From the NCBI GenBank assembly GCA_009869945.1, contig WIXG01000198.1:1-64000 (forward strand): a stretch of 64,000 bases of DNA, read 5' to 3'. Each line of letters starts with the position of its first letter. Positions within the stretch are counted from its first letter, which is position 1. Positions 52,473 to 63,840 of the stretch are shown piece after piece. The notes under the pieces are model-generated. The model was not told the origin of the DNA and made no database searches. It saw only the letters and a list, made by a program, of their open reading frames with translations. Source of the stretch: Mesaphorura yosii. Its lineage: Eukaryota; Arthropoda; Collembola; Poduromorpha; Tullbergiidae. The position numbers and the translations under genes are program-made.

Positions 52473-54383
52473 TTTAAATTTCGGCCTCCATATGCGATGT
52501 GAGATGCGGCAGTACAGTGAACAGTGGCTTGACTTCTGAACGCTCGCCTCTAATTTAACCGAAGAATTCGTGCAAAATTGCAGCAGCATGTCAGCGTACG
52601 GAAGACGACGCTATGGCGGGCTCGATTCCTTAAAACAGAAGACAATCTTTTTTGTTGGTGCGTATTAAAATAGTGCAATTACGTTTACTCGTGTTTTCTC
52701 AACCGTTAAAACAAAAATATGTGTACGGTGCTCGAGGAGGAAGATTGCGATCTCATCGCACGAGACGACGAGGTTTTACTTTCAGAGTCAGAATGCGTAT
52801 AAATAGGATAGTTAACGATGTGAGCCGGTGTTTCACTCGCTTGACATGAACGTCTTCAAGTCCTGAAGTTCTAAACTGAAGCTGATCGAAGCAGGACAAC
52901 AAAAAGGGATTAAATGATTCTACAACCGTTCATTTGAGTTAAAAATTTGTTGAGGTCCTGCAGTTTGCATTGGCAGCAAAAAAGTGTAATGATTAAAAAC
53001 ACCATCTTTACATCTGCGCCGTGCATTGAACAAATATAGAACCTGGCTCAAAGATACAAAGCTCCGTTTGCGCAATACAAAATGTATGCGTTTAACGTTA
53101 GCTGATGTATTAATCTGAATTGAACCGAAATTAAGTGCTCAACAAGAGTGTCCAATAAACATAAATCACGCTCAATTCCAATTTGTCAAGAATTAATTGG
53201 TTTCAGAATTATTATCAGTCAGTTGAAGATTCTCATGCACTGCGAATCCAGGCACTCGGAAGTGGCTAATTAGTACCCCATACTTCAATTAAACCATGCC
53301 AGCCAGGAAATTTTTAAAAGGAAGCACTACAGATTGTCAATCATCATCTGTTAGCAGTGAGATCATAATCATCACAAAATGCAATCCAATCCTGTTGTTG
53401 CCTATGAATAAGCCTGGAATCTGGAGTCCAAGGCCACCATGCATCATGCAATGTAATGAAATATGCAATATGCAACAAGTGGAATGGGCCATAAAGAGCG
53501 TGAGCGCATAGAGATCCATATCTTAATTTTAATAATAACCCGATCTATTTACTTTACACATACCATCAGCACCACCACCGTGATTCAAGTGGTGTGGAAG
53601 TGAAGGGCTTTTGAGCATTACGCTTTTAATAATAAATAATAACAACAATATATGATTTTTCCTCACCACTGCACGACTGCACTCGTCTCGTCCATCGAAT
53701 CAGTCACTCAATAACGCAGTGAGTCCTGAATACGTTCATGCGTAATGCGACGTGAAGAAGAAATCTTGCCTCGACCCTTTACATGCACGCAACATAACAC
53801 ATGAAGATGATGCAGGACCCTTTTCATTCCCAAATCGAACCTTAAAGGGTCGCTGCGGCTGCTTGGAGTTAAATTTCAAGAAAGTGTCCGCGTTGTGTGG
53901 AGAAACTTGAAACAAGAACAAGTTTCAATTATTTTTATATTTTCTGACTGACGATGGTTCTCAACTCAATAACATTGTTGCATGTAAAGTATTATAGCGT
54001 AGAATACTATTAAAATTGGAAGCAGTTCTCTTCGGCTGGTGTGCCGTGTCTGGTGGTTTCCCACGGTCAACCCCAAACATCAAGAAATGAGAACTCTTTA
54101 TTCAGGACAACGTACGCAGATGAAGAAGGTTTCTGGTCTCCGTCTGCTTCTTTCGTTCTTTCTTGAAACCGAGTTGATCTATACATGCTTCTTTGTTACT
54201 TCTTTAAAGATACAACTCAAATTGCTTTTCCTGGACCATGACGTAATGATATTGCCAACTGCAGAGGCTGCCACGATCTTCTAGAGCTTATACACTTTTT
54301 AGTAGGTTCACCATCCATGATCAACTAATCAATTTTAATCTGCTAATGACTAACTCTAATTATTAATGCGTTGATGCATTTAG

Positions 54384-54651
54384 TGCCTCAGGTAGTAAGG
54401 CATACAAACCTGCAGTTACAGCAAGACTGCATAATGAGGCCATGAATTATGATTCATACGCCCAGACATTAACTGAAGATGATCCAACTGAAAGGGATTT
54501 GGTCAAGATGCCTGGACACTTAACTGCAGAGGGAGACTGCCACAGATACAATTTCACTGTTATCCACCTGGTCTATTTCCAGTTCTTGGACCCGGACTTT
54601 CCCGGTCATATGGAAAACAAGCCTTCACATGCCTTGCACACATTTATTTAG
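54384..54651 (+). other. Unassigned protein-like open segment, plus strand
   Basis: An open frame preceded by an acceptor-like GATGCATTTAG. It reads ASGSKAYKPAVTARLHNEAM, then NYDSYAQTLTEDDPTERDLV and on to a stop after HTFI. Composition is balanced and protein-like, unlike most intronic ORFs here. No family recognised, and no start or partner exon identified. Confidence 0.15.
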
Positions 54652-55369
54652 TCCCTCGTTCGAACCCCGATGCAGAGACTCCGTGACTTGCGCACCTGCT
54701 TCAAGAAAAGAAGAAACAAGTTGACCGGAAATCGACTTGTTTTACAGAAAAAACCGTCGTCCACGTTCATGACTACTAGTATAAGTCTAGGTTACACTCC
54801 AAGCTTCCTTGCGCAAATGCTCTGTGCCCTCACAGACTAATATTATACTATACGCATGCAATACTCAACAATATACATTTCTTTACCAAAGTTATGTAAA
54901 TTTTGTACGTGTTTGCGAGGAAGCACCTGCTCTGATCATGTCGCAAAATGATCTATGATCCACGATGCATATCATACAACTCCGGCCTACCTACCTTAAG
55001 TCTTGACTACTTCCAGTTATTGTCCCGACACCCTACACTAAACAACGGCGGGAGAACCTTTAAAAGACGGACTGGAAATGTCCAATGCGTCTTGGTACTC
55101 GCTTGCATCTGAAATATTATACGTGAAATGTGAAAATGGTTGGGGCTCAATTCTCAGTCAACCTTTTTAGTCTGGTAATGAATATTCTAATTGAAATAGG
55201 GGTTTATCATATTGGGAAAAACGAAACATGAAATAACTCGAAGAGAGTTCTTTGTCCTCTCGTTTCAATACAGCCGAGCTGCGGAGCAGTCATAACTTTT
55301 ATTCACTTGACCTGAAAGACCCGTTTAAGTTCTCACGATTCAATTAACTTTCCCTTTAATGTATTTCAG

Positions 55370-55544
55370 AGTGTATTCCAGTAATTCCAGAGACCGAACA
55401 AATTTTTATTTTGAAGGCAACGCAATAATGAATGCAATAGTCATGGATGTTGTGGCTAAGTTGAACTCATTTCATTGTGTGTATTTCGGTTCACGGTTCT
55501 CACGTACGAAGACTATTTCAGACAGCAAGTTTCGAGTAATTTAA
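55370..55544 (+). other. Unassigned exon-like segment, plus strand
   Basis: It follows a good acceptor (CTTTCCCTTTAATGTATTTCAG) and reads VYSSNSRDRTNFYFEGNAI, then MNAIVMDVVAKLNSFHCVYF, to a stop after KFRVI. The pattern of a glycine followed by a helix ending in LN-F is loosely like the S1 ligand-binding half of ionotropic receptors. That is a weak impression only. Confidence 0.15.
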
Positions 55545-55990
55545 ATCTATTCACTTTCATATCTCTTTCTCTTCTCAAGATCATGTTGGAAAAAGATGCT
55601 GTTTTTTTTCTGTACCGGATTCTTTCTTGAATCAGACTGCCCGGACATTTAAAACTTCACAGACGTAATGAACGTTTGTTCGAGACCGTCTGAACAATGA
55701 AATCATGATCGCTGTGCTCCGTCATAATTGCTGTTAATGTGAGTTCCGTCAACGTCAATTACGTTATTACTTTTCATGTACCTTGTTACTCTTGTCTTGT
55801 ATGACTGACACTGACAACAACGCACCACAAAAAACTTCATCAAAGAGATGGACACTAATTAAGCGGAGAACAAGGAGAAACAATGGTTTGGCTGCAAGCT
55901 TCATGATCGTAATAAGCTGTTGTTAGTTGTCAGACCCAACACTTGCCCTCTAGATTCATAAAAATGGTTGGATGTTGGGGATCGCACTTG

Positions 55991-56023
55991 GCACTTACGC
56001 ACGCAAAATGCATGCGTAAGTGC
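55991..56023. repeat. Strong short hairpin (inverted repeat)
   Basis: Two 15-base arms around a 3-base AAA loop. GCACTTACGCA pairs perfectly with TGCGTAAGTGC, followed by one C/A mismatch and GCA/TGC. The left flank TCGCACTT (55983-55990) is a further complement of the right arm, so an alternative fold exists. It is too short for a typical animal pre-miRNA. Confidence 0.75.
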
Positions 56024-56778
56024 GAGTTGAGAGTTCGCTCTTTTCATTGGATCCGAAGGCTGAAGATCAAGATGTTATTTCATTCAAGTAAATGAGATCG
56101 TCTTTGCAGATTATCTTGAAACTCATCATCTTGACTGTTACAGCATTATCTGCAGTTCCAACAGTGGTGCTCCGAATGTGACACGTTTAAATATGAAACT
56201 TTTTAGCGTTTGAGCGTTAAAAGTGACAAAAAAGTAAAAGCAAGAGGCGGCACAGGAAATGGTTAATGTTCATCAAGATAAACGGCTTGGATTTTTTATT
56301 AACGTGAATTTAAACCTCTTATCTTAAATGCTGAGGAAGAACACTGACCTTTGAAATAAGAATTGCTAACGTTGAGATTCACGACACGTGCAAATTTGGT
56401 CGCTTAACCAAATCTGTCTCATTAGTATCTTGGCTTCTACTTCTACCTGACAGGATTATCGAAACGTTATGTTATTATTATCCGAACAAAGAAAGGCAGT
56501 CTACAGTACGTATCGCCCGAGCCGCGAACATACGACGTTGACGACGCTTCAACTTTTGGTTCGCTCTGGTCCATTACCCTCTAATTAGTGTTGGTTTGGG
56601 AGCTGGAAGGATCAGACTCAAGAGTCTGGGGATAATTGTTGGGTTTTTACATCTTATCGAATCTGCAGTCAATTTTTATTCAGACCTGTTGGGATTGAGG
56701 CTGCTCAAGAATCCACTTTTATCCTCCGGACTACCTGCCAACTGCTAATTTACCACGACTACACCCAACCAAACGTAC

Positions 56779-57100
56779 CTGGACAAAAGGAAATTGATCA
56801 CGATGGTGAGTTCACAGTTGAGCTCCAATTCCATGTTCCAGTAATGAGTAACGGAATATTCGATAGACTTATGCACTGAACGATAGTTGCATTTCAGGGC
56901 GTTTATCACATTCTTCGGAATATTCCAGTTGATCTGCACCCTATTAGCATCGCTGACGTCCGTCAAGGTGGCTCGGAGGTGGCGGATACCGAAAGGAAGG
57001 AGAGCAACAACAATGCTTTTGCTAGACGTCTAATTTTGGTAACTTGGATCAACAAACGAAATGGAAAGGTCCAAAAGCTCTTGATCGAAAAACGACTCAT
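56779..57100 (-). pseudogene. Candidate secreted/membrane protein exon with a frameshift
   Basis: On the minus strand an ATG at 57100 opens a 45-codon frame (57100-56963) with a basic and then hydrophobic signal-like segment, IRRLAKALLLLSFLSVSATS, ending EPP-stop. One base out of frame, the sequence continues as LTDVSDANRVQINWNIP, KNVINALKCNYRSVHKSIEY and ELELNCELTIVINFLLS, and ends at a strong donor, CCAG|GTACGT (exon border 56779). VQINWNIP...CNY resembles a fibronectin-III-like strand pattern, but I cannot assign it. The frame break suggests a decayed gene, an assembly indel or chance. A plus-strand frame (56898-57194) overlaps the same bases and is also open. Confidence 0.2.
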
Positions 57101-57194
57101 GCTGCAAGCGTATCCTGAAATTTTGCTGAAGTATCTTGCCGAGCAGCATTTGTATCTTCACAGAGTTGCAGCACACCGTGCCCAATTCGACTAG

Positions 57195-58769
57195 TGCTAT
57201 TCGATATTCAACACTAACTTACTTGACTTCCTACTATGTGCATACAACTTTCCATGTAAGTTAGTTCTTCAAACTAAAGTAATAAACGCTTTCTCGTTTT
57301 CTCTAGTTAACTAACTACTGTGGAGTCCGTTGATTTTTGGATCATTTGGCAGTTAACGAATCCATTTACAATTGGCTCGGCACTCGAATAAGCGTTTATT
57401 CTTGAGTCAATATTTGCCTTCAGCTCAAACCATAATTTCATCACTTTCATCTTAGAATTGAACAGAGAATTAGCAAGTTTATGTGAACAATAGGCAGGTG
57501 TGGTATGAAGGTCAAAACTTATATTGTTTGAGTAGTTAGTTGTTGAGATGATGATGTCTGATCTTTCCTCCTCACACAGATAATACGATGATAACTTAAT
57601 ATTAAGATCATTATTATGATTTGTTGTATCAGTGATTACAGCTAAACAAATGAATCTCGAATTTTATTACGTAAATGTACAGTGACCGGTCTGAATCAAG
57701 TCCGGGTATTAATGGTTTGTTGTTTTAAGCATTTTCGGAATGAAGGTGCATACTACCGCATGCCCTGCCCGTACGAAGGTAATTCATAAGATATGGAATG
57801 TGAGGTAATGTTTACGTTACTAATTTCGTTTAAGTATAATCTGGATTTCCCCTCCTAATGCTTAATTCACACAGACTTATGAAATCATAAAATCGAGCTC
57901 TTGTTGATGACTCCATAACCTTACAAGCTTACACCAATAAGTTACAGGCATCCTAAGTTGTGGGCGTTGGTGGGCAGCTTTCTGCCAAAAGCATCGCATT
58001 TGCGCAATAATAATTCATAACTTTTTGCACACTCGTCTAATGACTAAGTCCAGAAATTGCAGAAACGTGTGGAAACAGCGAATTAAGTGATACATACACG
58101 TAACAATGGTTTTGTGACAATAGAACAGAATTTCTTGTTTCCACGCATTGTAATGTGACTTTAATGTATGCACATTTTAGGCACGGCTACACCTGCTTAT
58201 GGTCAGAGAACCATGAAGACCAAGACAGAGCTAACTGAAACGAAGAACATGAATATGAATCGAGAGAATTAAATGAGAGGGTGAATGCGCTTATGAATTG
58301 ATAACATTAAAGAGACTGTTACGAGTACACGAGTAATAATTCAGGGAATAAAATAACCTCAAACTCAGGAGCATTTGTTACAAGTTTAGTTAACGTGCAT
58401 TGTGGAAGACCATGTTGGTTGACTGGTTCATACCCCATATTACTGTCCGTGTCCCATCCCATAAAGTAACGAAGACATGCCATGTGCATGGGTCCATGAA
58501 CAATAGAACGAACTTTGAAGATGTAAGGCAACTGCGACTGAGGTGAGCTCCTCTTCATCTTTCAATAATGGCCTTATCTACCATGGCTTTATTGTTAAGA
58601 AGTTGAACTTTTCTTCGGGCTTCATCAGGTCGGGACCGTACTACGGAACACTCGGCTATAGTCGAACACATAAATAATTGCTCCCTCTCTCTGTTACACC
58701 TTGATGCTAATTCGAGTCGCTATGTCCAGACAAGCGACAAATTATTTTAATGCGGGATTTATCGTGAAC
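57195..58769. other. Intronic stretch with no supported feature
   Basis: A minus-strand frame at 58319-58558 (MKRSSPQSQLPYIFKVRSIV and on to CLRYFMGWDTDSNMGYEPV) is protein-like but has no convincing splice borders. Nothing else seen. Confidence 0.5.
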
Positions 58770-58838
58770 TCTCATCTTATTTTACTTCCCATGCACACCG
58801 GTTAATTGTAGGTTATTTTCATGGTTTAATAGTTACAG

Positions 58839-59190
58839 TGTAGACAATATCACGCGAGTGGGTGTAAACTCGGGCTATGGTATGGACATTTTTAACAAGA
58901 TGACAATGTCCAAGAGTAAAATGATGGATGATTTTCAAGGAACGAGATTTCAGACCCGATTCGAAAGGAAATATTTGTGTCCAGTGAAGCAAGGAAGGAA
59001 CATAACAATGGACAGCGTTTTGCAGGGTGAAATCGTAAAAAGGTTTACAGGTGAGATGAGATCTAGTTTGAATTTGACTCACTACGATTCTGTCCCTCCG
59101 AAGAACCCTTACGCGTTGAAAGAGTCGGGGGAGGAGTGGATTGTGGATCGTACATCTTTGAGATCTTACAGGAGTCAGCATGAAAAGTAG
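58839..59190 (+). other. Unassigned exon-like segment, possible ionotropic-receptor-like ligand-binding fragment
   Basis: An open frame after a usable acceptor (TGGTTTAATAGTTACAG) entering phase 2. It reads VDNITRVGVNSGYGMDIFNK, then VKQGRNITMDSVLQGEIVKR and LNLTHYDSVPPKNPYALKE, to a stop after HEK. Codon-level composition is protein-like. The order of a V-G-x-x-S-G strand, a QGR...D helix and a P-x-x-YAL strand is reminiscent of the S2 half of ionotropic glutamate-like receptors. This is pattern reading, not a database match. The frame is open further upstream to about 58770. Confidence 0.2.
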
Positions 59191-59599
59191 AATGAATCTT
59201 TCTGCTCAATGAACTTGAATCTTGTTCTTTCCATTTTCTTCTCGGCCAGGTGCATCACCATTACAGCATTCAATCAACGTTGCATAATGTGTACTTGTAC
59301 TTTCTTACTCTGAATTGACTTTCATTCATAAAAGCGTTACAGTCTTAACGCTACCCAAATAGGCATGCTGAGACTGCGAGGAGACAAGAAAAGTCCAACG
59401 TCCAAAAATAAGCAATGCCCGTCATTCCGTTTGCGTTTGCTCATTCAGACAGAACACTCATTCTTAAAGGCGAGATTTCATTTTCATGAAATGACCCTTT
59501 TTATGCATCATCCCATACGACCTCACTCAAGTGGTTTCCTATTTTCATTTTTGAAGGAGACTGGACCGTGGGCAGGCAAATTGTACGCATTCTACGCAT

Positions 59600-59794
59600 A
59601 AATGGGCCTATATGGACAAGGACCAGCGAATGATTATATATTTTGAAAAAAGCGGACTACATGAGTTCGAAGAGGACGTGACAACTGCCGTGAAGATGGT
59701 TTCCTATATTCGCGGATTCGTAACTTTGATTACAGCATTAGAAAGCGTCGCCTCTCCATTTTTATGGATATTCGGTATTAGACTACTGCTGTGA
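59600..59794 (+). other. Unassigned open segment, possible receptor C-terminal fragment
   Basis: This reads KWAYMDKDQRMIIYFEKSGL, then HEFEEDVTTAVKMVSYIRGF and LESVASPFLWIFGIRLLL before a stop. A helix with E-x-SGL followed by a hydrophobic span LESVASPFLWIFGIRLLL is the order seen at the C-terminus of divergent ionotropic receptors, just before the last membrane helix. Here the stop would truncate that helix. If it is related to the segment at 58839, the pair would be a decayed or incompletely resolved gene. Confidence 0.18.
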
Positions 59795-62700
59795 ATGCTT
59801 ATTTATTGCGGAAAGCAATCTCTTCCTACAATTAAACGTGACCATCATTTTTAACGCCTTTAAAAAATCTTTTGTAAATGTGAAAAGACGAAAGGAATGT
59901 CAGCAACAACACCTGGAAAGGGATGCATAATACTTGAATAAGATAGCGACGCATTTGAAGGCTCCATTAGACAAAATGCTTATATACTTCAGCCTTGAGC
60001 GAATTACGACGGGTCATGTCAATGCATAATCACGTACACGCTGAAGGATGCAATTAGTTAGTTGTTGGTCTCAGAAATTAAAACCCTACTCTGTTTTGGG
60101 TGCAAGAGAACCTGGAAGCTTGCCACGTAATGTACGGCGAGATGATGATGTAGATACCATCATTTTCATGGTTGTGGAATGAACATGATCGTTTGCGTTG
60201 CTTTTAAGATCTCGGACTTTGTATACTCAAATCTTCAAATATGCGTTCTCATTATCCTTTATGGAATTCAGTAATGACCATGCCCATGTATCCCAATAAC
60301 TGACTCTCCTCAGAATACCTCAACCGCTGATCATAACGCCTGGGAACAATTTTCTTGGAACAATTCGCCAGAAACAATAACGAAATTCCCGGGAGAAGTA
60401 GCAAAGCTCACAATAAGGGAATAACTAGATCATTCAACGTAACTCGATTGAGAGATTGGCAATTGGATGTTGGTCGTCACCAAGAATGACGTGTGGATAT
60501 TGCGCCGCACCAGTGAACCAAACTTGAATAATGTAAATTGCTTGATTACGTAAACATGTTTATTGACAAGGGTGCTGCTGGATTCATTCATTCGGACATT
60601 CTGACACTGATAAACAAAAACCCACATACATCTGCCACGTTCCCAGATACCAGGTACAGCATACGAACCAAAAATTTAGATAATAAAAAATTCTATTGAA
60701 TGAGCTCTGATTAACGCACATAAGATTGTCGTCGGTTGCAAAAGTCCCGATGAGAAAACTTGTAGGAATCGTACTCTGTCATGCGCCATTTGAATCATTC
60801 ACAAATCGTACTTTTCATCCCAATAACTAGAGAAGTTAAAGTTGGGCAATGTGCGCAGTACAATTAGGTACAAACGCATATGCACAAGAGCTTTTTACTA
60901 ATGAGATCATCGTTACATGTATTCAGCATCTTACATAATCCCACGACTTGCATTGTCAACGCTAGACTCTATTTTCTCTAGCCAACCAGCCAATTAATGC
61001 TGGTCCATGAAAACACGCATCTTAATTCATAATTCTGTAATGGGCTGGGACAAATTATCTCTGTAGGAGGCTGGAGCTGGGCTAGAAGCCTAGTTAGTTC
61101 CTCTGCAATGCATGTTCTCGTCCCAAATTATGCTCGGTTCAACAAGAAGCGAAGCAAGACCTCCAGTTTTGTTTTTCCTAATAATCCTGCCTGGCTGCGC
61201 TGTGTTCTCGTTATTTTCGTGCACTTTCTGAAAAATGAGAATGGGTTTGATGAAACTTGGAAGAAAAGCAATTGGTAGCTGTAACCAAACTAGGAGCAAC
61301 ACCGAGCAGAGCAGGCCATCATCCCGGGAACACATTACGATTACGTGCAGTGCATGACATAAAATAAAAAATGAGTAAACGACAAGAAACGAAATCAAGG
61401 TCGCAGGTTTGTTGCCGTGTCGTGCGTTAAAGTCTTGTCCTGCTCTGTACTGTGATGATATGATGCATTGTTACTTGATTGCTATTATTGTTGCAAGAAG
61501 CAGACCCAGTACAGAGGAAGAAACACGAAAGGCATCACTTTTTTACGAGCTTCTAGCTAGCTGCAAGCAAAACTCCAACTAAGAAATTTAATGTGCCCTT
61601 GATGACGACGGTGGTGGTTGATATGCTGTTCTGGGCCAGGCCAGTCAATTCATGGAGTCGCAGACACGGACACAGACACAGGCTCATTAAATGCAGCTAC
61701 CAACATTGTTATTACACATTATTACACACTCCTCGTATTATTATTACCCCAAAAGAGCAAGACAAGAAACTTGTGACTTCTTTCTTGCTTGCTGTGTTGG
61801 CAAACGACTACGACTGACTCCAGATTTAAGCCTAAACTCTCATGAGCAACAACAATACACAAGGCATGGCGTGAAGAAATATTACAACACAGCCGAGACG
61901 CAAGACATGCGCACTTGACATTATCAAGTGTAGTTTTCATGAGCAGCATTGTTGAAGAATAAGTAGCGTGGCAGTGGTCTGGATGCATGCATGCGTACTT
62001 GCTTGCATGCATACTGCAACACATTATGATTATTATGATTACATTGAACCTTGTTAAAAACGACTGTGTTAATTCCGGCTTGGCAATTTGGTGCAAGCGC
62101 AGAGCAAGAAGATAAGGCAAGAAGTGGACTGCTGAGGTTAAGCCTGAGTCCCGGTGACAGTTTTGTTTCTTGCCTGCCCACAAGTGTGATGCCTAAGTGA
62201 CATCATTGCATTAGGTAAAATTATGACGTGATTTGACAGTCGACAGTCGTCAAGAGCACAAATCGAACGTTGAAGGCAACAATCGACAATAAGTAGGCAG
62301 GCTTATGTTTCACATAACTTGTCAAGTTCAGGATCCCACGCACAATGCAATACGCATAAAGTATTGTTGCACGCATCAAATGCCACGAGGCCGAAGCCTA
62401 ACGCAGCTTTGTGCGCCGTGCGTAATCAAAGGATGGGTTTAAATTCTTTTATGCTTTATGCAACTATTCATCTCGCTCTCGCTTCAACATGCTTAAGTAC
62501 AAGAAATTGAACATGCGAAGGAGCTATTGTGTAATTCTCAGTGTCAAATCAACGAGTTCAAGTTCCTGACCCTGGCGTGCACTGTTGGATATGACAATGA
62601 GTTGTTGTTGGGCATGTCAACGAGAGTCCGCACCCGCATGCCTTTTCTTTTGGTCCGATAAAAAGAAACTTGAGTATAATTTCTGAGAAGGAATTATGCA

Positions 62701-63677
62701 GTCGAAGCCAAAGTGCTTTACCCCTTGTGTCGAATTCAAGCGAATTCTTCGAAAAGCAAATGGCATGAATAGCAAACTCAGGGTTCAATGAAAACATGTG
62801 TTTTGTCTCTTTTTGGGTCTCGCAGCGAAAAGTTTTGGTCACTGGCCCTTGTAAATTCAGCGGTTTGCATGGATTGAGGTTCGTTTTGGGTGCAACTTGT
62901 ATGCTAATTTGGGGGTTAGCAAATAATGGTTACATGTTCGAAGAAGTGTTTATTTTGCGAACTGTTCCTCAAACATCCGCTCTCATCTCATAATTGCTTG
63001 CTGAAGATCATGCCACCAATGCAGTGCCCATTAAGCTAAAAGTGTTTCACGAATTAGCATAGTAAGAGAAGAGAAAACGACGCAGCATGACAGCAGTTTC
63101 GTATCCGTCGCGGACGCGGTTCCTTTTTGTCCTGAATCTTCTCGCCGGGAATGATCCGTGTCAGCTTGTCAAGTACAGCAGAAAGTGTGGATAATCCGCT
63201 TGTGCTTGTGCACTCGCCGACGAATTTTTAGTTTTTAATTACATAAGCTGAAGTCAGGCGAAGGCAATCAAGCCTAGCGAGCAGCTACTTTTAATTCGCA
63301 TTAACCACTGTTTGAAAATTGCAGGCGTTTTCCGGATGAATGTAAATATGAACAGGAGTCTTTGAATTATGCGAACTGCGAACTATTGATGCTCAAGCTC
63401 AGCATTTGATGATGGCAACAATTTTAGAGGAAATGTAAGAAAAATGGCACAGGAAATTGTACGGTAATAATGCAGAGTAAATATTTACTCTCAGCGCTTT
63501 GTTAACTTCGCGTTTGCCATTTTAAAATTTTAATGCGTAATCTGAAAGGAATCTTCCCTTTGTGTTTTGCAATGCGTGCAGTGTGCGTTTGCGTCCTCAA
63601 ATTGGCGAAGTCAGCGCAAAGCGAGAGAAATCAGCAGCCGACAGCAAAGAAGCTTTCTAAGGATGTGGAATGCTTAC
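59795..63677 (-). other. Egfr: Intron of the distal Egfr isoform, part next to the distal first exon
   Basis: About 3.9 kb downstream of the distal first exon, starting with its donor GAGCGAG|GTAAGC. Holds a GCATGCATGC-type inverted repeat (61983-62012) and A/T-rich simple sequence. A 153-codon minus-strand frame (61722-62183) is compositionally odd and not considered coding. Confidence 0.7.
61983..62012. repeat. ATGCATGCA inverted repeat
   Basis: A 9-bp arm ATGCATGCA and its complement TGCATGCAT, separated by 12 bases. Each arm also carries the self-complementary core ATGCAT. Simple alternating purine-pyrimidine sequence. Confidence 0.7.
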
Positions 63678-63840
63678 CTCGCTCTTCCAGTCGCCCAGTC
63701 GCGCTGCTTTGTGCGGTTGCAACCGGGATTAATGGACCACGATTATAGTCAATTAAGACGATACAGAAAAGTAGCAGCGCCCAAGTCATCGCCGGTGCGT
63801 TGGCTGGCCGACGGCTGCTTCTTTCGAAGATTGTAGCCAT
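63678..63840 (-). CDS. Egfr: Egfr distal alternative first exon (signal peptide)
   Basis: This encodes 54 residues plus one base. It starts at an ATG in good context (CATTAACATGGCT). It reads MATIFERSSRRPANAPAM, then the hydrophobic TWALLLFCIVLI, then DYNRGPLIPVATAQSSATGR and LEER. Met-18 is an alternative start that would give a cleaner signal peptide, with cleavage plausible after ATA. The donor CGAG|GTAAGC is strong and leaves phase 1 (G), so splicing to common exon 1 gives LEER-VCIGTSG. This matches the phase of the proximal first exon and, as I recall, the VCIGT junction of the second Drosophila Egfr isoform. The open frame that continues past the donor (GKHSTS...) is intronic. Alternatively it could be the first exon of an unidentified nested gene. 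Confidence 0.73.

Noticed and set aside
58819..59181. 120-codon minus-strand ORF
   Set aside because: Composition is not protein-like; it is a shadow of the more plausible plus-strand segment at 58839-59190.
63631..63677. Continuation of the distal first-exon frame (GKHSTSLESF...)
   Set aside because: It begins at a strong GTAAGC donor and has no receptor-like content, so it is treated as intron.
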